Shown: piece by piece, positions 53,642 through 61,441 of the stretch | Layout of the letters: every line of letters starts with the position of its first letter | Numbering within the stretch: the first letter of the stretch is position 1 | Position numbers and translations under genes: made by a program | NCBI RefSeq assembly: GCF_000379065.1 | Contig: NZ_KB900614.1 | Span: 4,310,133-4,374,132, forward strand | Direction: 5' to 3' | Length of the DNA: 64,000 nt | Origin: Salinispora mooreana | Lineage (GTDB): Bacteria > Actinomycetota > Actinomycetes > Mycobacteriales > Micromonosporaceae | The notes under the pieces: model-generated | What the model saw: only the letters and a program-made list of their open reading frames with translations | Databases searched by the model: none | What the model was told of the DNA's origin: nothing

Positions 53642-53819
53642 GAAGCCTCCACCGGTCGCTGGCATCCTGTTTCGCGAGCTGGGGATAGCGCTCCTGTCCA
53701 CCTCTCCGGCTGCCGAGGTGCGATGACCGCAAGCGGCTCGCCTCCGCCGATGGCATCATCACGCACCGACATTCCGGTGCCCCGTCGACTCACCGGAGTG
53801 CCCCAACCAGATGGCGGTG

Positions 53820-54122
53820 CTAACCAACCCCGTCGTCCTGATCTGAATTCATCGCTGGCGGGCTGGCCCGGGGTGTCCAGGCGAGGAAGCGGTCGAAGAG
53901 GGCTCTCGGGTTTGGGTTGTCGTGTGGGTGGAGTGTGTGTAGGTCGGCTGCGGCGTCGTGGAGTTGGGCGCAGAGGTAGATCCGGAGTGCGACGAGGTCG
54001 TTGGCGTATTCATGGCGCAGGGTGAGTCGGGCAGTGGCGCAGGGCCAGGGTGCGGCGCAGGTGCGGCAGATCCAGAGTGGGCGTAATGGGAGGTGTGGTC
54101 GGCTGGTGGGAGGGGTCACCAT
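53820..54122 (-). CDS. Small cysteine-containing protein linked to XRE/DUF397 loci
   Basis: This 100-residue protein carries 'PLWICRTCAAPWPCATARL' (a C-x2-C-x5-C cluster that could bind zinc), followed by a helical domain 'ALRIYLCAQLHDAAADLHTL'. Proteins of this type are common beside DUF5753/DUF397 genes in actinomycetes; function is unknown. Its ATG at 54122 overlaps the stop of the upstream small gene, so the two form an operon divergent from the regulator cassettes. Confidence 0.7.
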   Translation of the reverse strand: MVTPPTSRPHLPLRPLWICRTCAAPWPCATARLTLRHEYANDLVALRIYLCAQLHDAAADLHTLHPHDNPNPRALFDRFLAWTPRASPPAMNSDQDDGVG

Positions 54123-54418
54123 GTGCCGCCGTTGGCGCGCCAGGTTTGGGCGGGGGTGAGCCAGCCGACGCGGCCTACCTGGGGATTGGCGACGGTGGGG
54201 GCGTTCCACGCGGGGCGGTGCGGTGGGGGCGTGGCGGTGGTTGGTTCGGTTGGCACGGTGGTGTGGCGGTCCGGGCAGGCCCGCCAGCGTAGGCCGCAGG
54301 AGCAGCCGGGGCGGGGGCCGCGCCAGACCCGGCGGTGTCGGGGTGCGAGCGGTATGGGGCGTTGGTTGTGGGGCCACCGGAACGCACGGGGGAACCACTT
54401 TCGGATGGATCGAGACAT
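54116..54418 (-). CDS. Small basic protein, first gene of the divergent pair
   Basis: This 100-residue Arg/Pro-rich protein has a Cys cluster 'GPRPGCSCGLRWRACPDR' and the ending 'VGRVGWLTPAQTWRANGGTW', a tail I recognise from actinomycete small proteins near XRE genes. GAAAGGG precedes the ATG at 54418. It is translationally coupled to the next gene. No function is known. Confidence 0.65.
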   Translation of the reverse strand: MSRSIRKWFPRAFRWPHNQRPIPLAPRHRRVWRGPRPGCSCGLRWRACPDRHTTVPTEPTTATPPPHRPAWNAPTVANPQVGRVGWLTPAQTWRANGGTW

Positions 54419-54528
54419 GACGCTGCCCTTTCTCTCGAATCGACTGTTTGTGTCACGGCCCCGGCGGTGGGTCGTCCGGCCGGGGGAGCGGGCGATTCCA
54501 CCGCGACGCCGCGTTCGGGAATGGAGGC

Positions 54529-54872
54529 GGGCGTCGTGCTTCACAGTGTGCTGAGGGCGCGGCTACGGTCGGAAGGGTTTGGCCGTGCTGTGCGAGAGCC
54601 TTTGGGTGAGGCCGGGGTTGCTGGTGGCGTGGTATTGGAGTCGATCAACCGGTTCGTGGAGGGCGGTTGGAGATGGCGACTGGAGAGATGACCGCTGCGG
54701 CGTTCTTGGTGGCGGAGTTACGGCGGGCGCGGATTCGGCGGGGTTGGAGTCAGGAGGAGTTGGCCAGGGCCATCAACTACTCGCCGTCGATGGTCAGTGT
54801 GGTGGAGTTGGGGCAGGCGCCGCCGACCAGTAAGTATCTCGAGCAGTTCGACAAGGTTCTCGACACCGGCGG
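54529..54872 (+). repeat. Identical 344-bp repeat, copy 1 (promoter plus HTH coding)
   Basis: This block is base-for-base identical by eye to 55773-56116. It covers the promoter (TACGGT at 54564-54569 with a CACAGTGTG element at 54542-54550), the leader, and the first 66 codons of the XRE regulator. Flanks diverge sharply on both sides. Confidence 0.9.
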
Positions 54873-55485
54873 CCTCTTCACCCGCATGCTGACGAACCTG
54901 GTCAGCCTGGATCGTGCCCAACCCTGGCTACGTGGCGGTGGCGAGATTGTTTCGCAGGCGCGGGTGCTGCGGTGGTACGAACCGCTCTACGTTCCCGGCC
55001 TGCTCCAGACCGAGGCGTACGCGCGTGCCGTCTTCGAGGCGGGCGGCCTGCTTGAGGCAGCGGAGGTGGAGGCTCGGCTCAACGAGCGGTTGGAAGGCCA
55101 GCGCATCCTCTATGACGAGGAGCAGCCGCGTTTGGTGGCGGTGGTAGACGAGGCCGCTCTGCGTCGCCAGGTCGGGACCCGTAAGACCATGTATGACCAG
55201 ACTGCTCACCTTGCCCGGGTGGCGACCGAGCATCCCCGTGTTCGGCTGCACGTCGTGCCGCTATCGGGGCAGGAGTATCCGGGGATGGGCGGGCCGTTCA
55301 TTCTCGCGACCCTCCGTGAGGAGACGGAGTTGGCGTTCCTGGCAACCCAAGTGGGTGGGCAGGAAGTCGATCAACCGTCGGATCTCGGGCGGCTGCAACG
55401 GGTCTGGGAAGCTAGCCTTGGCGAGGCATTGCCTCCACAGAAGTCGGTCGAACTGGTGAGGAAAGTGACGGAGTCATGGACGTGA
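54673..55485 (+). CDS. XRE regulator with DUF5753 domain, copy 1 (Scr1 family)
   Basis: This 270-residue protein has an N-terminal helix-turn-helix ('RRARIRRGWSQEELARAINY', about residues 12-40) and a C-terminal DUF5753 domain ('EPLYVPGLLQTEAYARAVFEAG', 'VDEAALRRQVGTRKTMYDQ'). NCBI calls this family Scr1 antitoxin-like; WhiJ-like developmental regulators share it. GGAGGG is 8 nt before the ATG at 54673, although TTG 54667 and ATG 54688 are possible. The DUF397 gene overlaps its 3' end by 10 bp. Confidence 0.88.
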   Translation: MATGEMTAAAFLVAELRRARIRRGWSQEELARAINYSPSMVSVVELGQAPPTSKYLEQFDKVLDTGGLFTRMLTNLVSLDRAQPWLRGGGEIVSQARVLRWYEPLYVPGLLQTEAYARAVFEAGGLLEAAEVEARLNERLEGQRILYDEEQPRLVAVVDEAALRRQVGTRKTMYDQTAHLARVATEHPRVRLHVVPLSGQEYPGMGGPFILATLREETELAFLATQVGGQEVDQPSDLGRLQRVWEASLGEALPPQKSVELVRKVTESWT

Positions 55486-55658
55486 CAGGTGCTACCTGGC
55501 GGAAGAGCAGTCGCAGTGCTCAGACCAACGACTGTGTCGAAGTGGCAACGAACCTGCCCGATGTGGTGGGCGTGCGGGACAGTAAGGATCCGGCGGGTCC
55601 GGCGCTGGCGGTTGGCCCGGGTTCCTGGCGGTCCTTCCTGGCCTCGCTGCAACGCTAA
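55476..55658 (+). CDS. DUF397 protein, copy 1
   Basis: This 60-residue protein has the full DUF397 motif 'WRKSSRSAQTNDCVEVATN...GVRDSKDPAGPALAVGPGSW'. It is the small partner of the XRE regulator whose 3' end it overlaps. In Streptomyces Scr1/Scr2-type pairs the two act together, sometimes described as toxin-antitoxin-like, with effects on development or antibiotic production. Biochemical function is unproven. Confidence 0.88.
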   Translation: MDVTGATWRKSSRSAQTNDCVEVATNLPDVVGVRDSKDPAGPALAVGPGSWRSFLASLQR

Positions 55659-55772
55659 TGCCCCTCGTCCAGGACCTGCTGCCGACCAGCGCCGAACGGA
55701 TTCAACTTTTTGACGCCGCCCCTCTTTCATGAATCGACTGTGCCACCGCGACGCCGCGTTCGGGATCGGGGT

Positions 55773-56116
55773 GGGCGTCGTGCTTCACAGTGTGCTGAGG
55801 GCGCGGCTACGGTCGGAAGGGTTTGGCCGTGCTGTGCGAGAGCCTTTGGGTGAGGCCGGGGTTGCTGGTGGCGTGGTATTGGAGTCGATCAACCGGTTCG
55901 TGGAGGGCGGTTGGAGATGGCGACTGGAGAGATGACCGCTGCGGCGTTCTTGGTGGCGGAGTTACGGCGGGCGCGGATTCGGCGGGGTTGGAGTCAGGAG
56001 GAGTTGGCCAGGGCCATCAACTACTCGCCGTCGATGGTCAGTGTGGTGGAGTTGGGGCAGGCGCCGCCGACCAGTAAGTATCTCGAGCAGTTCGACAAGG
56101 TTCTCGACACCGGCGG
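55773..56116 (+). repeat. Identical 344-bp repeat, copy 2
   Basis: This is the second copy of the block at 54529-54872, offset by 1244 bp. Identity ends at codon 66 of the XRE gene, and the upstream flank 55741-55772 is similar but has an indel. Confidence 0.9.
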
Positions 56117-56729
56117 TCTCTACACCCGCATGCTGACCGACTTGGTCGTCCTCGATAAGAACCAGGCGTGGTCCCGTGGTTGGCGCAGAATCCAGGCGGA
56201 GTCGTGGGCCCTACGCTGGTTCGATCCACTGCACGTTCCAGGGTTGTTGCAGACCGAGGCATATGCGCGGGCGGTCTTCGAGTCGGATCCGCTACTTGAG
56301 CCAGAGGAGGTGGAGCGCCGGCTTGCCGAACGACTGGACGGTCAGGCAGTTCTCTATGCCGAGCGTCCGTCCCGGCTCGTGGGAGTGATGGACGAGGCGG
56401 TGTTGCAGCGGAGGGTAGGTGGTCGAAAGGTCATGGGCGACCAGTTGTCACACCTCGCCCGCTTAGCCGTCGAGCACCCACACGTCCGAGTCCAAGTCGT
56501 GCCCTGTTCTGCGGATGAGTATCCAGGCCTCAACGGCCCGTTCATTCTTGCCAGCATGGCTGGTGGAGGCGAACTCGCGTTCCTCGGTGGCCAGATCGGC
56601 GGTCAGGAGTTCGACCGGCCGGCTGATCTCATGCGCTTGCAGCGGACCTGGGAAGCTACTCTCGCCGTGGCCCTGCCCCCGCAGGAGTCCATCGAGCGGA
56701 TCAAGGAACTGGTGGAGTCATGGAAATGA
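55917..56729 (+). CDS. XRE regulator with DUF5753 domain, copy 2
   Basis: This 270-residue protein has the same first 66 residues as copy 1, then a clearly diverged DUF5753 half ('DPLHVPGLLQTEAYARAVFESD', 'MDEAVLQRRVGGRKVMGDQ'). Identical DNA-binding parts imply the same operator, while the different sensor halves imply different partners or signals. The DUF397 gene overlaps its 3' end by 10 bp, as in copy 1. Confidence 0.88.
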   Translation: MATGEMTAAAFLVAELRRARIRRGWSQEELARAINYSPSMVSVVELGQAPPTSKYLEQFDKVLDTGGLYTRMLTDLVVLDKNQAWSRGWRRIQAESWALRWFDPLHVPGLLQTEAYARAVFESDPLLEPEEVERRLAERLDGQAVLYAERPSRLVGVMDEAVLQRRVGGRKVMGDQLSHLARLAVEHPHVRVQVVPCSADEYPGLNGPFILASMAGGGELAFLGGQIGGQEFDRPADLMRLQRTWEATLAVALPPQESIERIKELVESWK

Positions 56730-56902
56730 CCGGTGCGCGGTGGCGTAAGAGCAGTCGCAGTGGTTCCAACGACCAGTGTGTTGAGGTGGCGACGAACCTG
56801 CCGGGTGTGGTGGGGGTGCGGGACAGTAAGGATCCGATGGGTCCGGCGCTCTCCATTGACCCGGGCTCCTGGCGGTCCTTCACCGCCGCGCTACGCCGTT
56901 AG
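56720..56902 (+). CDS. DUF397 protein, copy 2
   Basis: This 60-residue protein is close to copy 1 but differs at about 18 positions ('WRKSSRSGSNDQCVEVATNL', 'SIDPGSWRSFTAALRR'). It closes the second regulator cassette and is followed by a strong terminator. Confidence 0.88.
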   Translation: MEMTGARWRKSSRSGSNDQCVEVATNLPGVVGVRDSKDPMGPALSIDPGSWRSFTAALRR

Positions 56903-56907
56903 GGCGA

Positions 56908-56938
56908 GCGCCCCGGCCTGGTTGCCAGGCCGGGGCGC
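56908..56938 (+). terminator. Terminator after the second cassette
   Basis: A 14-bp stem, GCGCCCCGGCCTGG / CCAGGCCGGGGCGC, with a TTG loop sits 6 bp after the DUF397 stop. Confidence 0.88.
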
Positions 56939-56999
56939 CCCACGACTACCTAACGCAGTCGACCGCGGGCGCCGCCGTTGTCCTGGTCGGCGACGAACG

Positions 57000-57235
57000 C
57001 GGTGAGCCAGGCCAGCGGCAACCGTAACGAACTGATCCACCGGCTGCTGGCCGGACGATGCGAGCTCTGCGAGTCCACGGACAGGTTGGAAGTCCATCAC
57101 CTGCGGAAACTCGCCGGCATCAACGTCGCGATCGCCCCAACAAACCCGTATGGGTGCACCTCATGGCCAAAAGGTGCCGCAAGGACCCTCGTGACCTGCC
57201 GAAACCGCCACGAGGACATCCACGCCGGTCGGACA
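57000..57235 (+). pseudogene. Group II intron maturase HNH-domain relic (5' part)
   Basis: The open frame from 56978 holds the C-terminal HNH endonuclease domain of a group II intron-encoded protein: 'NELIHRLLAGRCELCESTDRLEVHHLRKLAG', then 'LVTCRNRHEDIHAGR'. Between them the correct residues ('NKPVWVHLMAKRCRK') lie in the +1 frame, so two compensating frameshifts are present. The reverse transcriptase and RNA domains are missing. The IS21 element interrupts it after 57235; joining to 59448 restores 'HAGRTRTSTRN' and a stop. Confidence 0.85.
57231..57235 (+). repeat. Target-site duplication, left copy (GGACA)
   Basis: GGACA directly abuts the left end of the IS21 element and is repeated at 59448-59452. 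Confidence 0.9.
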
Positions 57236-57302
57236 TGTCGACGACGCGCTGAGACTGACCCTCTAGCGGCGGATTGGGACTGACCCCTCCGAGGCTGGAG
57301 GG

Positions 57303-58583
57303 GTGATCGCATTGGAAGACTGGGCTGAGGTCCGTCGGTTGCATCGGGCTGAGGGTGTTCCGATCAAGGAGATTGCGCGTCGGTTGGGTTTGGCGCGTAA
57401 CACGGTCCGTTCGGCGCTTCGGGCCGAGGCGCCGCCGTCGCGTGAGCGCGGCCCTCGCGGTTCGTGTGTGGATGGGGTCGAGCCGCAGGTCCGGGCGTTG
57501 CTCGCGGAGTTCCCGCGGATGCCGGCGACGGTGATCGCTGAGCGGATCGGGTGGACGAAGTCGCTGACGATCCTCAAGGACCGGGTTCGGGAGCTGCGTC
57601 CGTTGTTCGTTCCGCCGGACCCGACCGACCGAGTGGAGTACGACCCGGGTGAGGTCGCCCAGTGTGATCTGTGGTTCCCACCTCAGCCGATCCCGGTTGG
57701 TGGCGGGGCTGAGCGGATCCTGCCGGTGCTCGCGATGACCTGCGGGTACTCGCGGGTCACGGACGCGGTCATGATTCCCAGTCGCAAGGCCGGAGACATC
57801 CTGGCGGGGATGTGGGAGATCGTGGCCGGGTGGGGTGCCTGTCCACGGACCTTGGTCTGGGATCGGGAGGCCGCGATCGGTGGCACCGGGAAGCTCACGA
57901 CGGAGGCGGCGGCGTTCGCCGGGACGATCGGGGTGCGTATTCGCCTGGCCCCGCCCAGGGATCCGGAGTTCAAGGGGTTGGTCGAGCGGCGCAACGGGTT
58001 CTTCGAGACCTCGTTCCTGCCTGGGCGTGTGTTCACCTCGCCGTTCGACTTCAACGTCCAGATCAGCGACTGGCTCGTGCAACGCGCGAACACGCGCGTC
58101 CTGCGCGCGATCGGCTTGACGACGCCCACGGCTAGGTGGGCGGCGGACCGGGCCGCGATGGTGGCTCTGCCGCCGGTGGCGCCGGCGATCGGGCTCACGC
58201 ATCGGGTGCGGCTGGGGCGGGACTACTACGTGCGTATCGACGGCAACGACTACTCCGTGGACCCTCGGTGCATCGGCAGGTTCATCGACGTGCTCGCCAC
58301 CCCCGCCCGGATGGTCGCCTCGTGCGCCGGGCAGGTCGTGGCTGATCACGACCGTGACTGGGGCCATGCCCGCACGATCACCGATCCCGAACATCAGGCC
58401 ACCGCCCGGCTGCTGCGCCAGGACTTGGCTGCCCGCCGGCGGCAGGCCTCGACTCGTTCGCACGCTGATGGACACGTCGTGGCGATCCGTGCCCTGCCGG
58501 ACTACGACGCCCTGTTCGGCGTGGACTTCGACCCCCGCCCCGACGTCGAGGCGGTCCAGAAAAGCGCAGCTGAGGGGAAGTAG
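57303..58583 (+). CDS. istA: IS21 transposase IstA
   Basis: This 426-residue DDE transposase has an N-terminal helix-turn-helix ('GVPIKEIARRLGLARNTVRSAL'-type, residues 18-39) and catalytic residues Asp122 ('VAQCDLWFPP'), Asp187 ('LVWDREAAIGG') and Glu228 ('FKGLVERRNGFFE'). It binds the element ends and performs strand transfer with IstB. The GTG start is 67 bp from the left end. The stop is directly followed by the istB start. Confidence 0.95.
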   Translation: MIALEDWAEVRRLHRAEGVPIKEIARRLGLARNTVRSALRAEAPPSRERGPRGSCVDGVEPQVRALLAEFPRMPATVIAERIGWTKSLTILKDRVRELRPLFVPPDPTDRVEYDPGEVAQCDLWFPPQPIPVGGGAERILPVLAMTCGYSRVTDAVMIPSRKAGDILAGMWEIVAGWGACPRTLVWDREAAIGGTGKLTTEAAAFAGTIGVRIRLAPPRDPEFKGLVERRNGFFETSFLPGRVFTSPFDFNVQISDWLVQRANTRVLRAIGLTTPTARWAADRAAMVALPPVAPAIGLTHRVRLGRDYYVRIDGNDYSVDPRCIGRFIDVLATPARMVASCAGQVVADHDRDWGHARTITDPEHQATARLLRQDLAARRRQASTRSHADGHVVAIRALPDYDALFGVDFDPRPDVEAVQKSAAEGK

Positions 58584-59378
58584 ATGACCACGATAACGAA
58601 GACCAGACCGGCGCCGGACGGGCTGGGATCCAAGCTCGCCTACCTCACCAGAGTCCTCAAGACGCCCACGATCGGGCGGACCTGGGAGACCTTGGCCGAC
58701 CAGGCCAGACAGGCGAACTGGTCGCACGAGGAGTACCTCGCCGCCGTGTTGGAACGGCAAGTCGCCGACCGCGAGTCCGCCGGCACGACGATGCGGATCC
58801 GCACCGCGCACTTCCCGGCGATCAAGACCCTGGAAGACTTCAACCTCGACCACCTGCCGAGCCTCCGCAAGGACGTGCTCGCGCACCTGGCCACGGCGAC
58901 GTTCATCCCGAAGGCGGAGAACGTGATCCTGCTCGGCCCGCCCGGCCTGGGCAAGACCCACCTGGCCATCGGGCTCGGGATCAAGGCCACCCAGTCCGGC
59001 TACTCGGTCCTGTTCGACACCGCGACGAACTGGATCGACCGCCTCGCCCGCGCCCACCACCGCGGCGCCCTGGAAGCCGAGCTGAAGAAGATCCGCCGCT
59101 ACAAGCTCATCATCGTCGACGAAGTCGGCTACATCCCCTTCGACACCGACGCAGCGAACCTGTTCTTCCAACTCGTCGCATCTCGCTACGAGGCCGGCTC
59201 CATCCTCGTCACCTCGAACCTGCCGTTCGGGCGGTGGGGCGAGGTCTTCGGCGACGAAGTCGTCGCCGCCGCGATGATCGACCGCCTCGTGCACCACGCC
59301 GAGGTCCTCACCCTCGCAGGCGAGTCCTACCGCACCAGAGCCCGCCGAGAACTCCTCGCGAAGGACCGCAACAAGTAG
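58584..59378 (+). CDS. istB: IS21 helper ATPase IstB
   Basis: This 264-residue AAA+ ATPase of the DnaC/IstB family has Walker A 'GPPGLGKTHLA' (118-128) and Walker B 'LIIVDEVGYIPFD', plus sensor 'LVTSNLPFGRWGEVFGD'. It selects target DNA for IstA. Its ATG abuts the istA stop codon, so expression is coupled. Confidence 0.96.
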   Translation: MTTITKTRPAPDGLGSKLAYLTRVLKTPTIGRTWETLADQARQANWSHEEYLAAVLERQVADRESAGTTMRIRTAHFPAIKTLEDFNLDHLPSLRKDVLAHLATATFIPKAENVILLGPPGLGKTHLAIGLGIKATQSGYSVLFDTATNWIDRLARAHHRGALEAELKKIRRYKLIIVDEVGYIPFDTDAANLFFQLVASRYEAGSILVTSNLPFGRWGEVFGDEVVAAAMIDRLVHHAEVLTLAGESYRTRARRELLAKDRNK

Positions 59379-59447
59379 CACGAAACGACCTCCGGGGGGT
59401 CAATCCCAAAACGTCGATAGGGGGTCAGTTCCAATCCGCCGTTGACA

Positions 59448-59476
59448 GGACACGCACATCCACCCGGAACTGACCA
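59448..59476 (+). pseudogene. Group II intron maturase relic (3' end) with right target duplication
   Basis: This segment starts with GGACA (59448-59452), the right copy of the duplication. In frame with 57235 it encodes the last residues 'TRTSTRN' and a stop, which shows the IS21 element inserted into this reading frame. Confidence 0.75.
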
Positions 59477-59634
59477 CTGGAGAACCGCGTCCACCACGTC
59501 TGGGAGATCACGTTCCGTTGAAGACCTGCACCAGGCCCGCGCCCGCCCGGGACCCGCCTTCCTGGCCACCTGCGCAACACCTCGATCGGCTACCGCCGTG
59601 ACCAGCGCCGTTCCGAACGCAATGGCCCTGCCCA
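59460..59634 (+). pseudogene. ISAs1/IS4-like transposase C-terminal relic
   Basis: Three frames together give the C-terminus of a DDE transposase: 'LENRVHHVWEITFR' in one frame, 'EDLHQARARPGPAFLAT' in the next, and 'HLRNTSIGYRRDQ' in the third. This matches the family pattern 'IENRLHHVRDVTF-ED..ARTG..P..MA.LRN.AIG'. Two frameshifts and loss of the N-terminal catalytic part make it non-functional. Confidence 0.65.
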
Positions 59635-60321
59635 CTACCGGCCGCGACGGTTGAATTCCTTAGCCTTGGCGCGGCGAGCTGAGTCGAAGGCGTTGACCGT
59701 TCCCGCGCCTTCGCCGCCAGGACCGTTTTGCCAGCTGAGGACCCTACGGACGGCGGCTTCGACTGCCCGATGCCCGGGCGGGTGTGCAACCTCGAAGTGT
59801 GATTCCTTAGGTCGGTCGAAGTCACCGCCCCATGAGACAGCGCCTTCGAGTTCGGCGAGGATGTCTCGCACCACAACGAGTTCGGTGGGATACAGGCCAC
59901 CCCTGACGCCGACCGGATAGGCCCGCGGACGGATGGCGATGGCAGATCCTGACAGGTAGTTGGACTCGTAGGGCTCGGAGAGGATGAGGCTTTCGAGGTG
60001 TCCCTGGATTTCGCCGTTGCGCAACTGGTCGATCTCGTAGTTGAAGCGGCGGGCTACATGTGTCAGCAAGACTGCTGCGGCACCGTCAGCCAGTTTCACC
60101 CGTTGGCCGCTACCCTCGACCGAATGCCAACCGGTCTGCTTCAGCACTGGCCAGCCATTGAGTGACGTGGAGTCACGCCAGGTGGGCACGCGGCCGCCGA
60201 CGGACGGTGCCGCTTGTGCTGTTCCGCTTGCATGGACCACAACGGCAACAGCTGCGCCAGTGATCGCCGCCGTCCGAAGCAATCCGCGGCGCGACAACCT
60301 GACATCCTTCACAAGGCTCAC
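59635..60321 (-). CDS. Tat-exported M15-peptidase-like protein with degenerate metal site
   Basis: This 228-residue protein has a twin-arginine signal 'LSRRGLLRTAA' (Arg11, Arg12) and cleavage after AQA near residue 37. The mature part follows D-Ala-D-Ala carboxypeptidase-like M15 proteins ('ARRFNYEIDQLRNGEIQGH', 'LVVVRDILAELEGAVSWGGD'). The usual metal site S-N-H-x-S-G-T-A-x-D reads SNYLSGSAIA here, so His is Tyr122 and Asp is Ala129; only His175 ('ESHFEV') remains. It is probably a catalytically dead binding protein. The GTG at 60321 overlaps the upstream gene (GTGA); ATG 60354 is possible. Confidence 0.7.
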   Translation of the reverse strand: MSLVKDVRLSRRGLLRTAAITGAAVAVVVHASGTAQAAPSVGGRVPTWRDSTSLNGWPVLKQTGWHSVEGSGQRVKLADGAAAVLLTHVARRFNYEIDQLRNGEIQGHLESLILSEPYESNYLSGSAIAIRPRAYPVGVRGGLYPTELVVVRDILAELEGAVSWGGDFDRPKESHFEVAHPPGHRAVEAAVRRVLSWQNGPGGEGAGTVNAFDSARRAKAKEFNRRGR

Positions 60322-60758
60322 CCTTTCTTTCGTTGCGTCCGTCTCTTTTGGCATGCCAACGACGCTACGGCGCCGGTCAGACTGACTATGGCAAGCAGCG
60401 ACAGCACCACCACGGCGGGGTTCACCCAACTGGCAACCATGTCGTAGTCTGCGTTGCAATTCCTACTAAGCGGAAACAATCTGTAGTAGTCGTCTCGATG
60501 TGCATCATGGTATGCATCGTCGTATGATTGGTGATGAAAGTAACAACTTTTTTCAATGTTGAGCCCGCCCGACATTGCTCCCCATAACCACACCGAAACC
60601 AGCAGGAACAAGGATGCCCAGGCGGCGTGGCCGAACCAACCAGGCCGGCGCCAGGTACCCGCGCGAAGGCCGCGCACCATGCGCCACACGCTCCACCCTG
60701 GGATGGCCAGCCATGGTATGAAAGGGAGAAAAGCAGCGACTCTTTCGAGGTTCCTCAA
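60318..60758 (-). CDS. Small membrane protein of the accessory operon
   Basis: This 146-residue protein has about three to four membrane helices (near residues 7-30, 45-62 and 108-132) and a periplasmic loop rich in His, Asp, Tyr and Cys ('SCYFHHQSYDDAYHDAHRDDYY', given here as two adjoining stretches SCYFHHQSYDD and AYHDAHRDDYY), suggestive of metal binding. It resembles no family I can name. It overlaps its neighbours by 4 bp on both sides. Its base composition is lower in G+C than the core genes. Confidence 0.7.
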   Translation of the reverse strand: MRNLERVAAFLPFIPWLAIPGWSVWRMVRGLRAGTWRRPGWFGHAAWASLFLLVSVWLWGAMSGGLNIEKSCYFHHQSYDDAYHDAHRDDYYRLFPLSRNCNADYDMVASWVNPAVVVLSLLAIVSLTGAVASLACQKRRTQRKKG

Positions 60759-61441
60759 CGTGGTGCTGACCCCCCTGCCGACTGACGCAGATAGTCGTCG
60801 TGGTTGGCCTTGAGACTGGCCGCACTGCGGCTTTCCGATCCCATACGAGCGAGGATCGCATCGACGAACCCCTGCTCGAAATCGCTCAGCTTGTCATATC
60901 CGCCGGGCAGGTTCTGCAGGGCTGTCGGGAGCATGGCACCCTTAAAGGCGATGAGCTGCTTACGGGCGAGGCCAAGCGTGGCGTCACTTCCAGTTAGTAC
61001 AGAGTGAGCGGCGAGTTTGCAGTTCTCGGCGGTGCCCCATCGCTGCTGGAAGAGGTCGTTGAAACGGCGGAGCCCACCTCCGCCATCGTAGCAGTGCGTG
61101 ATCGCTTCAACAATGGTCTGGCCGGAGCGCACCCGTTGGGCGATCATGTAGCCGTCGGCGTCCTCTAGGAGATCGCTGAAGCCGAAGCTGGACGTTACTC
61201 CGGGCTTGGCTAGCTTCGCCTCACAGAAGGCCCTCCCAGAGGCGTACTGCTCTTCGGAGTTGCGCCAGTCTGTGTAGAAGGTCATCAGGTCACCCGCCCA
61301 GCCCGCCACGTCCCCTCCGTTGGCCGACTTCAGGTTGGGGTCCTGAGGTTTGATCAGGTGACCGTTGGCGGTAGCCATAAGATGTTCGGCGCCGATATCG
61401 TAACCCGTGAAAGGGTCCTGGAAGGTCTTCATGATCGTCAT
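60755..61441 (-). CDS. Hypothetical protein, first gene of the accessory operon
   Basis: This 228-residue protein starts 'MTIMKTFQDPFTGYDIGAEH' and contains 'GGDVAGWAGDLMTFYTDWRN' and 'GFSDLLEDADGYMIAQRV'. It has no signal peptide and no domain I recognise. The beginning reads like the interior of a longer protein, and coding-like pieces in other frames lie just upstream (61442-61600), so the gene may be 5'-truncated. The next two genes overlap by ATGA and GTGA, so all three should be made together. Confidence 0.65.
   Translation of the reverse strand: MTIMKTFQDPFTGYDIGAEHLMATANGHLIKPQDPNLKSANGGDVAGWAGDLMTFYTDWRNSEEQYASGRAFCEAKLAKPGVTSSFGFSDLLEDADGYMIAQRVRSGQTIVEAITHCYDGGGGLRRFNDLFQQRWGTAENCKLAAHSVLTGSDATLGLARKQLIAFKGAMLPTALQNLPGGYDKLSDFEQGFVDAILARMGSESRSAASLKANHDDYLRQSAGGSAPR

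Larger units (their letters stand above)
57236..59447 (+). mobile_element. IS21-family insertion sequence
   Basis: This 2212-bp element has imperfect inverted repeats: the left end begins TGTCGACGACGCG..., the right end, reversed, TGTCAACGGCGG..., and about 66 aligned bases match at roughly three quarters of positions, including internal GACTGACCC repeats. It carries istA and istB and is flanked by a 5-bp target duplication GGACA. Both genes are open, so it appears intact. Confidence 0.95.

Noticed and set aside
54579..54833. Open frames of 65-118 codons in the leader of the XRE cassettes, repeated identically at 55729-56077
   Set aside because: They are identical only because the DNA is identical, and they overlap the XRE gene in another frame.
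57120..59381. A 753-residue open frame antisense to istA and istB
   Set aside because: It has no domain and is fully antisense to two confidently identified transposition genes.
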